Shown: positions 14,971 through 21,883 of the stretch, one piece after another | Layout of the letters: the number at the start of each line of letters is the position of its first letter | How positions within the stretch are numbered: the first letter of the stretch is position 1 | Program-made: the position numbers and the translations under genes | The notes under the pieces: generated by a model | The model's database searches: none | What the model saw: the letters and a program-made list of their open reading frames with translations, nothing else | What the model was told of the DNA's origin: nothing | From: Leptospira sp. | GTDB lineage: Bacteria > Spirochaetota > Leptospiria > Leptospirales > Leptospiraceae | Length of the DNA stretch: 38,749 nucleotides | Direction: 5' to 3' | NCBI GenBank assembly: GCA_027531445.1 | Contig: JAPZRK010000086.1 | Coordinates: forward strand, 1-38,749

Positions 14971-16390
14971 GATAACAGGACTTTTCCAAACCAAATCGGA
15001 TCCTACCTTCTATCATTTTTTAGCTGAACATCATGGCGTAACCATGGAGAAAGTTCCAGACAAAAAAAGTCCTATCGACTTTTTGATGGATGAGAAGTAT
15101 CCAATTTGGTTACTCCGCCATTCACTTGGGAAGGATATGGGTCCCGAAGATTATTCTGCACTTAGTGAATTAGATTATCTAACTGAAAAGCGGAGCAAAG
15201 TACTTGGTCTTCACCAAAGGTCAGGTTCCTTACGTGACCTCTTTTTTCATGGTATCAAAGTGCCCTGTGGGGACAATTCCTATTCTCATGCTGTAGGTCC
15301 GATCCATGCTGGTATCATTGAACCAGGACACTTTCGTTTTGTCGTTGAGGGAGAAAAAATACGTCACCTAACGATTCGCCTTGGTTTCCAGTTCAGACAT
15401 CTAAAAGAAGAAATGTATAGATCCAATATTTCTCGAATTATGCATCTGTCGGAAACCATATCAGGTGATTCATCTGTAAGTTATGCGGTATGTTTTTCGA
15501 GAATTTTTGAGGAAGCGGCTGGAATAAAAGTAACAGAGTCTATCAACTTATTTAGATCCCTTTTGATCGAGGCAGAAAGGATTGCGATCCATATCGGAGA
15601 TATGGGTGGAATCTCTGAGGATATAGGATACTATCCATTATATGGCGTTTGTGTAACCGATAGAGGAGCAGCTCTTGGCCTGACAGAAACATGGACAGGA
15701 AACCGTTTTGGCAAAGGAGCAGTTCGCCCAGGTGGTGTTCGAACAAATCAAAAGATTTCTGCAGTAGATGCAAAGTTAGCTTTTAATCAGTTAAAGAAAA
15801 CATTTGAAAAAAACATAGAGCCACAAATTTTAAGAGCTCTTTCCAATTCTACAATCAAAGAACGACTCCAAGGTTGCGGACAATTGAGGGCGGCCGATGT
15901 TGATTCGTTTGGATTTGTGGGTATGACGGCTAGATGCGCTGGTGTCATGAAAGACTTACGACTTTCGGATAAGGCTTATCCTCATTGGGTACCACTTTCT
16001 CTCCATCATGATGTGGCAAATTTTTCTGGGGATGCATGGAGTCGGTTTTATCTCCGTTATATGGAAATCAAACAGTCTTTGGCTTGGATGGAAAAAACTA
16101 TTTCCCAAATTGACTGGGATGCGCTTTGGTCAGGCCAAACTACAAAAGAAACGATCATAAAAAGAGATTACAAACCTGGTATTTATTATCAAGCATTGGA
16201 GTCTTGGCGAGGGTCTATCCTTACCGCACTCGTGATTGAAGAAGATGGCAAAGTTTCTGATGCTTATATTAGAGATCCATCTGTTTTGAATTGGCATGCT
16301 TTAGAAATTGCGGTAAGAGGTCAGCTGATTGGCGACTTTCCTTTAAACAATAAGTCGTTTAATCTTAGTTATGCAGGATTTGATTTATGA
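14963..16390 (+). CDS. Ehr large subunit, NuoCD/HyfG-like, lacking [NiFe] cysteines
   Basis: A 475-residue soluble subunit related to complex I NuoC-NuoD and group 4 hydrogenase large subunits. The ATG at 14963 has GGGAGG at 14949-14954. The first 105 residues are NuoC-like; HAVGPIHAGIIEPGHFRF (109-126) starts the catalytic-type domain, and GNRFGKGAVRPGGVR (246-260) is also conserved. The two [NiFe] motifs are lost: the first (normally ERxCGxC) reads ETISGDS at 164-170, and the second (normally DPCxxC) reads NLSYAG at 467-472. All four metal cysteines are thus Ser or Gly. The fold should be intact but H2 chemistry at [NiFe] is not possible. This is the hallmark of Ehr complexes. Confidence 0.88.
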   Translation: MFKITGLFQTKSDPTFYHFLAEHHGVTMEKVPDKKSPIDFLMDEKYPIWLLRHSLGKDMGPEDYSALSELDYLTEKRSKVLGLHQRSGSLRDLFFHGIKVPCGDNSYSHAVGPIHAGIIEPGHFRFVVEGEKIRHLTIRLGFQFRHLKEEMYRSNISRIMHLSETISGDSSVSYAVCFSRIFEEAAGIKVTESINLFRSLLIEAERIAIHIGDMGGISEDIGYYPLYGVCVTDRGAALGLTETWTGNRFGKGAVRPGGVRTNQKISAVDAKLAFNQLKKTFEKNIEPQILRALSNSTIKERLQGCGQLRAADVDSFGFVGMTARCAGVMKDLRLSDKAYPHWVPLSLHHDVANFSGDAWSRFYLRYMEIKQSLAWMEKTISQIDWDALWSGQTTKETIIKRDYKPGIYYQALESWRGSILTALVIEEDGKVSDAYIRDPSVLNWHALEIAVRGQLIGDFPLNNKSFNLSYAGFDL

Positions 16391-17202
16391 AAAGTCTTCT
16401 CGAAATCACAAACCTATTTAAAAAATCGAATGTTATGAATTGGAAAACAGCATCTCCGATTCATCCAAAAAATCGAGGTATTCCAACCCCTTCCAAAAAA
16501 TTCAATACCAGTTGTGAGGGATGTAATATCTGTGTGGAGGTTTGTCCCACAAAGGCGATTCAGTTAGAGTCTCCACAGGTTCTTCATATCGATTACGGCG
16601 CCTGTTTGCAATGTGGAGAGTGTGTTAGTCATTGCCCTGAAAATAAATTACAAAACTCCGGGTTCATCTATGTCTTTTCAAAACATAGAGATTTATTAAA
16701 AGCAACTTACAAAGATGGTGAGTTGATTCCTAAAAAAGAGTTACCAAATACGAAAAACCATGATGATTTCGAAAAGCTAACATTCAAAAACGGATTTTTA
16801 TATCGTGAAGTTGCCGCCGCAGGTAATAATACTGTTGAATGCGAACTCAATGCTTCTTATAATTCGGTGTTTGACTCCGAGCGAGAAGGTGTTAGGTGTG
16901 TTGCTAGCCCGAAGCATGCAGATGCTGTTGTATATTCGGGTCCGATTTCAGGCAAGATGGCAGGGCCACTTGCGGATGCTCTTGCGGTCATTTCGGAACC
17001 AAAAGCATTGATAGCCTGTGGAACTGAAGCAGTCAGCGGTGGATTGTATCAAATGGGTACAATTCCTAAAGACCCAGATCTCTATATCGCTGGAGATCCT
17101 CCTCGTCCGGACGTTTCGATCCAAGCATTTCGTTATTTAATGGGAAGATTTCCATTTTCATTTCAAGAGGCGCTTCACAAATTTCTATCGTCTGAAAAAT
17201 AA
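16387..17202 (+). CDS. Ferredoxin fused to NuoB/HyfI-like domain lacking proximal-cluster ligands
   Basis: A 271-residue fusion. Residues 40-90 form an HyfH/NuoI-like ferredoxin with two complete [4Fe-4S] motifs: Cys43, 46, 49, 53 and Cys73, 76, 79, 83. Residues about 140-255 match NuoB and the hydrogenase small subunit: FDSEREGVRCVASPKHADAV, then SGPISGKMAGPL, EPKALIACGTEAVSGG, and GDPPRPD. The cysteines that normally hold the proximal/N2 cluster are missing: the CxxC region reads GNNTVEC, the later sites are Glu214 (normally Cys before AxSGG) and Asp237 (normally GCPP). The start overlaps the large-subunit stop (ATGA). In typical relatives these two domains are separate proteins. Confidence 0.88.
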   Translation: MKSLLEITNLFKKSNVMNWKTASPIHPKNRGIPTPSKKFNTSCEGCNICVEVCPTKAIQLESPQVLHIDYGACLQCGECVSHCPENKLQNSGFIYVFSKHRDLLKATYKDGELIPKKELPNTKNHDDFEKLTFKNGFLYREVAAAGNNTVECELNASYNSVFDSEREGVRCVASPKHADAVVYSGPISGKMAGPLADALAVISEPKALIACGTEAVSGGLYQMGTIPKDPDLYIAGDPPRPDVSIQAFRYLMGRFPFSFQEALHKFLSSEK

Positions 17203-17207
17203 GACGT

Positions 17208-18440
17208 GTGGAATTAGAAAAAGAAGAAATTGTTCGAATTCTTTTAATTGAACCCAAAAAGGGTTCCTATGATATCTTGGTCTCCTTATTAAAAGAATGG
17301 TTTCAAGACTATGTAGAAATTGTTTGGCGATCCATTTATGAAAATGGTATCGAAGAGTTAAAAAAAGGTGGCTTTGATTTATTGATAGCTGAGATCAATT
17401 TCCCAGATTCCGAATTATTGGAAGAAGAGAGATTACAGGATATCGCGGATACAGCAGGTCCTCTTGAAGTTCCCATTGTCATATTTTCAAATTCCAAAGA
17501 CAAAACGTTACCAGTCCTATCTTTCCAACTCGGCATCAGTGAATTTTTTTCAAAAAGGGGAATCAAAAAAAATCTCCTTGAACATCGGTTTCGAAACCTA
17601 TTCAGAGAGATTTATCGTAAAAAAGTGATCTCGATTCAGATGGACGATTCACTCCGACGTTTTCAAGAATTGTATGGAATGAATCAAAATGAAATTCAAG
17701 ATCTCAATACTCTAGTAAAAAAGTTTAAAAAAGAATTAGAGAAAGAGTATGAAGAGAAGATGAAGTTAGATTTTGAGAAGAAAAAAATGCAAAACGTTTT
17801 CGGAATGTATGTAGATCCGATCGTTGTAGAAAGCATTATGAATAATTCTCTTTCTTTGGAACAGAAGGGTCATGTCCAAGAAATTTCCGTTATTTTTTCG
17901 GATATCAGAGGTTATACTTCATTATCGGAAAAACAAAAGCCTGATCAAGTGATTTCATTTTTAAACGAATACTTTACTGCAATGACAGAAGTGATATTAG
18001 GTTATGGCGGAATGATCGATAAATACATCGGTGATTCCATTATGTGTTTGTTTGGAGTACCGATCCCGCAAACTGACCATAGACAAAATGCACTCGATTG
18101 TGGAATTGAAATGTTACAAATCTTTCAGCTTTGGCAACCAAAGTGGCAAGAGATCTATGGTTTTACTCCACAACTTGGTATAGGTATTGCTTCAGGTAAT
18201 GCCATTGTTGGAAACGTAGGTTCATTTCAGAAGTTATCTTATACAGCTGTAGGGGATACAGTGAATATGGCGGCACGATTGGAGTCGATGGCAAAACCCA
18301 TGCATGTGTATGTGTCAGAAGGTTTGTACAATCACCTACCGGAAGAATACGCGGCAAAATACAAATACACAGAACTAGAGCCAGTTAAAATCAAAGGAAA
18401 GGAAGGTTTGCACCGCATATTGAGTGTGCAACCATTATAA
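17208..18440 (+). CDS. Class III adenylate cyclase with N-terminal receiver-like domain
   Basis: A 410-residue soluble protein starting at GTG 17208, five bases after the preceding stop; no other in-frame start is near. Residues 8-130 look like a response-regulator receiver, but the phosphoacceptor position holds Glu62 (LLIAEINFP, usual LLDIxMP), so it is probably not phosphorylated. A coiled coil at about 155-195 follows. The cyclase domain has metal aspartates Asp232 (FSDIRGYTS) and Asp276 (DKYIGD), purine-selecting Lys272 and Thr346, and Asn353/Arg357 in VNMAARLES, so it should be an active adenylate cyclase. It may be co-transcribed with the Ehr genes. Its end overlaps the convergent HDOD gene by six bases. 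Confidence 0.9.
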   Translation: MELEKEEIVRILLIEPKKGSYDILVSLLKEWFQDYVEIVWRSIYENGIEELKKGGFDLLIAEINFPDSELLEEERLQDIADTAGPLEVPIVIFSNSKDKTLPVLSFQLGISEFFSKRGIKKNLLEHRFRNLFREIYRKKVISIQMDDSLRRFQELYGMNQNEIQDLNTLVKKFKKELEKEYEEKMKLDFEKKKMQNVFGMYVDPIVVESIMNNSLSLEQKGHVQEISVIFSDIRGYTSLSEKQKPDQVISFLNEYFTAMTEVILGYGGMIDKYIGDSIMCLFGVPIPQTDHRQNALDCGIEMLQIFQLWQPKWQEIYGFTPQLGIGIASGNAIVGNVGSFQKLSYTAVGDTVNMAARLESMAKPMHVYVSEGLYNHLPEEYAAKYKYTELEPVKIKGKEGLHRILSVQPL

Positions 18441-19277
18441 AGTCGAACAGAATTGATACAGTTCATTATTTGTGAGTTTTACGCCATATGTTTCTGTTAG
18501 GGGAGGATTCTGTTCTTTATTTAAAGAAAAAATGTCTTGGTACATTTCAAATAAACTTTGTGTGTCGGATTCTTTTTTCCCATGACCAGAGAGTTTAGCT
18601 AAACTACCACCAAAACCGATGGCCTGTCCAATGACGGATTGATCTTTGGGAGCTTTGCCTTTGTCTTCAATGGCTTGAATGATGGGAGCAGGAAGTTTCC
18701 AGAGTTTTGCGGCTTCTGTGCCCATTTCGATCGAGTCTACGCCAAAGGCTTTAATCTCTAACTCGGAAAAGGTTAAATCTGAAGTCTGGTATTCAGTAAG
18801 TATCTCAACATACTTTGGGCGATCGATCGTATTGAGTACGATCTTTCCAAGATCTTGCATAAGACCGCAGGTAAGTGAAAGTTCCGCTTCCTTTCTCATT
18901 TTTTTCTCTTCGCAGAGAAACTGTGCAAGGATTCCTTTTGCTATGGAATGATCCCAGACTTCATCACGAAATTTTTTATAGTTTCCTTGGCTAAAAAGTG
19001 AATCTGACATAGACATCGCAACCATAGAACGAACAGTTTTGAAACCAAGTCGTGTGATCACCTGTTTCATGTTAGCTATAGGATTGCCCCTGGAAAAAAA
19101 GGGAGAATTCGCTAACTTAAGAAGTCGAGCTACAAGTACTTGGTCAGATTGAACTTTTTTTTCTAATTCACCAAAACCCAACTCATTATCATCCTCAAGA
19201 GATAGAATGGAAATGAGAACGGGCGGTACGATTGTGAGGTCTTTAATTTGGGAGAGGTATTCTGTTACTGTTGCCAT
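18435..19277 (-). CDS. HDOD domain protein
   Basis: A 280-residue cytoplasmic protein. The HDOD domain spans about residues 12-210: LTIVPPVLISILSLEDD, then LLKLANSPFFSRGNPI with QVITRLGF, both typical. The HD-like dyad position reads LMQDLGK (Gln141-Asp142), and other metal ligands are not evident, as expected for this non-catalytic relative of HD phosphohydrolases. HDOD proteins act in signalling and regulation, often beside c-di-GMP systems. It is followed on the same strand (upstream) by the SpoIID-like and methyltransferase genes with gaps of about 60 bases, so the three may share a transcript. Confidence 0.88.
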   Translation of the reverse strand: MATVTEYLSQIKDLTIVPPVLISILSLEDDNELGFGELEKKVQSDQVLVARLLKLANSPFFSRGNPIANMKQVITRLGFKTVRSMVAMSMSDSLFSQGNYKKFRDEVWDHSIAKGILAQFLCEEKKMRKEAELSLTCGLMQDLGKIVLNTIDRPKYVEILTEYQTSDLTFSELEIKAFGVDSIEMGTEAAKLWKLPAPIIQAIEDKGKAPKDQSVIGQAIGFGGSLAKLSGHGKKESDTQSLFEMYQDIFSLNKEQNPPLTETYGVKLTNNELYQFCSTL

Positions 19278-19339
19278 GGAATTGACTCTTCTGTCAAATT
19301 TCCATGAATCCTCTTATCGTAAAATCAAAAAGGGATGAT

Positions 19340-20467
19340 TTAATTTTGTGCCATTCTAGCAAAACTCACACCTTTGTAGTAGTGATTCAGAATTTCTTTG
19401 TAGTCAAAGTTTTCTTTTGCCATTGCGTAACTGCCCCATTGTGAGAGCCCAACACCATGACCAGAACCAAGTCCTTTCACAAAAAATTTTCCGTCACTTT
19501 CTCTACGGATGCCAAATCGAGTGGATTTTAACTTAGTGGCACCGAGTAGTTTGCGAAATTCTGTTGCTTTGATTCTTTTTGTCGTAGCAGATCCAATGAC
19601 GTCAATTTCATTGACCCGTGATGAAGCAAAGCGATTGACTACAATCAAATCCTGAACTTCGCCAACTCCTAGACTTGCCAAAGCGGAATTGATTTGGGCT
19701 TGGTCCATTTTTTCTTCCCAGGCATAATTATCACCCTCTTTGTCATAGTCTGATCGAACGCTTGTTAGATACTCCACTTTATTTCCCCAGACGTTTAGAG
19801 GATCTTCAGTTACACCACCGCTATTTGAATGGAAAAAACTCTGAATAGGTGAACCGTTGTATAATAATATCAAACCTTGAGTGTCTTCCACTGCTTGGTT
19901 GGTTTTTTGATTTTCCTTTGCCATCCCTCTATAAACTTGGGTATTGGTCGTCGTATCGACGTCGTAAGGTGCTTTGCGTTTCGCGATCATTTCTCGAACA
20001 ACGTATGTTCGGGCGCATACCGCTTGTGCTTTCAATGCTTCTTCAGGCCAAGAAGCCGGAACTTCCGAGGGTACTACTGACATCAAATATGTTTCAATAT
20101 TGACAATGTTAAGAATAAGAATTTTACCATTGGAGGGTTTGATTTCGATGTGGCCTCGATACTTCCCTCCTTTATACTCAAGGTAACCCGCATTCGAAGT
20201 GATTTTAATTGGAGCCTTAATCAGAGTAGGGTCCATACTTAAAAACTCATATGCTTTTTTGATGACCAGGTCATTTGCATCCCATACTTCGATAGTTCCA
20301 GTTGATTTAAATGATTCTTCGCTGGACGCCTCAGAAAGAAGGACTCTTACTTGAGCAAACGCCTGACTCGTATCTGATGGAACCCACGAAGATACAACAA
20401 TGGTTCGGCAGCCAATTGAGCTGATAAGAGATAGAGTAAGAATGGCGGACAACCTAGCGAATTTCAT
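19340..20467 (-). CDS. SpoIID/LytB-family protein, putative lipoprotein
   Basis: A 375-residue exported protein. The N terminus ends in SSIGC, suggesting lipidation at Cys20, and AAGGAGAG precedes the start. The SpoIID core covers about residues 115-375: VNIETYLMSVVPSEVPASWP, then EALKAQAVCARTYVV, the FHSNSGGVTE segment and the C-terminal GLGSGHGVGLSQWGSYAMA. Active SpoIID enzymes are lytic transglycosylases that cut denuded glycan strands of peptidoglycan; the Glu in PSEVP matches the catalytic residue. Since spirochaetes do not sporulate, the role is probably cell-wall remodelling, division or separation. Confidence 0.9.
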   Translation of the reverse strand: MKFARLSAILTLSLISSIGCRTIVVSSWVPSDTSQAFAQVRVLLSEASSEESFKSTGTIEVWDANDLVIKKAYEFLSMDPTLIKAPIKITSNAGYLEYKGGKYRGHIEIKPSNGKILILNIVNIETYLMSVVPSEVPASWPEEALKAQAVCARTYVVREMIAKRKAPYDVDTTTNTQVYRGMAKENQKTNQAVEDTQGLILLYNGSPIQSFFHSNSGGVTEDPLNVWGNKVEYLTSVRSDYDKEGDNYAWEEKMDQAQINSALASLGVGEVQDLIVVNRFASSRVNEIDVIGSATTKRIKATEFRKLLGATKLKSTRFGIRRESDGKFFVKGLGSGHGVGLSQWGSYAMAKENFDYKEILNHYYKGVSFARMAQN

Positions 20468-20523
20468 AAAGCCTCTCTCCTTTGAGATTCGGACAAAAAC
20501 TACTTTTTCCTTTTAAAAAAAGC

Positions 20524-21837
20524 TTAGATTTTTCGACGTAGATGGAGGACCGACTCGCAATGAGGGGTATGCGGGTAAGGATCGATGAGAAGTGAGGCAA
20601 CCACATCATAATGGGTTTGATAGAATTTTAAATCCTCTCGCTGGCTGTAGGGATTGCATGAAACATAAAAGATATCGCGAGGACCATTTTCCCGTATCCA
20701 AACATTGACCTTACCACCGGCTCCCGCTCGAGGTGGATCCAAAATCAATACACTATCTGAAGGACATTCCATAAGAGAGGCATCTTGAAATAAATTTACA
20801 ACTTGAGTCAAAATTTCTTTTTCTGGGAAGGCCCTATGTAAGGCATTCTTTGCAATCTCAATGGACGAAGGGGTGAGCTCATAACATTTGATTTTAGAGA
20901 ATGATGTACCAAATAGAATGGAGAAAAATCCGTTTCCACAAAATAAATCGATTAGGCAGTTTCGATTTTCGGGTAAGTGACTTTGTATAAATTCTAAAAT
21001 CGGCAAAAAACCAGAAGGGTTGGGTTGGAAAAAAGAATCAAATGGAATCAAAAAATCGCGCCCTAACACAATTTCGTGATAAACATCGGATCCTTTTAAA
21101 ATTTCGGATCTACCCATGGCTGAGACTTCCGACTTAACTCTGTTATAACAAAAAATAATATGATTTGCAATACACAATTCCAAAGTTCTTTCTTTAAAAT
21201 TGGCAAAGTCAGAATCGAATTGAAAACCTTCTGTAAATGTAAAGATCGTCATACAGTCTTCTGTGAAGCGTGCTTTACGGATGGTGATGTATTTTAAACC
21301 ACCTCTTTCTGAATTTCGATCCCAAGGCAATTGAGGAAATTCGTTAAGTAAATTACGAACATTCGCGAGCTCTTTGTTTGCCCAATCGGAATGGATAAAA
21401 CAATGATCTATATCGATAACACGTCTAAAATTCCCTCGTGCACGCAAGCCTATCGTCGGTCCAGGAAATACACTGAAATCCATTCTGGAACGGTAATTAA
21501 ATATTTGATCAGAATTGATTGTTTGGAATTGAACTCCCAGTTGAGAAAACAACTGTTGGATAGGTTCAAATTTGATCTTACATTGGTCATCGTAAGGGAT
21601 GTGTTGGCCAGCGCATCCACCGCATTCTCCATAAAATTGACAGGGAATCGGAGCACGCTCTGATTTTTCTAAAAATTCGACTAACCTGTATTTTGTGGAT
21701 CGTGTCTTTCTTTTATACATCTCGACTGAGATCAAATCGCCAGGCAGAGTATAGGGATAAGAAATTTTCTTACCGTTAGGTGCAATGCCCGTGCCTAGAA
21801 AATCAGAGCTAAGAGAATCGATACGGATTTGTTCCAA
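20524..21837 (-). CDS. TrmA/RumA-family RNA (uracil-5-)-methyltransferase
   Basis: A 437-residue SAM-dependent enzyme that methylates C5 of a uridine in rRNA or tRNA. An N-terminal TRAM-like domain (about 1-55) is followed by [4Fe-4S] cysteines Cys66, Cys72 and Cys75 (ECGGC), with a fourth in the IDHCFI segment, as in RumA/RlmD. SAM motif I reads LIDLFCGNGFFS; VLILDPPRAG and the nucleophile motif FYVSCNP follow. The start is TTG (21837); no ATG is suitably placed. The exact nucleotide target cannot be told from sequence. The region upstream is shared with a divergent cyclase gene only 46 bases away. Confidence 0.9.
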   Translation of the reverse strand: MEQIRIDSLSSDFLGTGIAPNGKKISYPYTLPGDLISVEMYKRKTRSTKYRLVEFLEKSERAPIPCQFYGECGGCAGQHIPYDDQCKIKFEPIQQLFSQLGVQFQTINSDQIFNYRSRMDFSVFPGPTIGLRARGNFRRVIDIDHCFIHSDWANKELANVRNLLNEFPQLPWDRNSERGGLKYITIRKARFTEDCMTIFTFTEGFQFDSDFANFKERTLELCIANHIIFCYNRVKSEVSAMGRSEILKGSDVYHEIVLGRDFLIPFDSFFQPNPSGFLPILEFIQSHLPENRNCLIDLFCGNGFFSILFGTSFSKIKCYELTPSSIEIAKNALHRAFPEKEILTQVVNLFQDASLMECPSDSVLILDPPRAGAGGKVNVWIRENGPRDIFYVSCNPYSQREDLKFYQTHYDVVASLLIDPYPHTPHCESVLHLRRKI

Positions 21838-21847
21838 TGTTTTGTTC

Positions 21848-21876
21848 TTGCCAGTATTCAGGGATTTTAATACACT
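21848..21876 (+). promoter_or_regulatory. Candidate promoter of the membrane cyclase, possibly leaderless
   Basis: TTGCCA at 21848-21853 (5/6 to -35) is 17 bases from TACACT at 21871-21876 (4/6 to -10). The predicted transcription start falls at about 21883, next to ATG 21884, which would give a leaderless message; no Shine-Dalgarno sequence is visible. The assignment is by eye. Confidence 0.35.
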
Positions 21877-21883
21877 TTACTGC

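Noticed and set aside
14963..17202. Annotation as an active [NiFe] hydrogenase-4 or as a true complex I
   Set aside because: The [NiFe] cysteines and the proximal-cluster cysteines are missing, and there are no NuoE/F/G-type NADH-oxidising genes.
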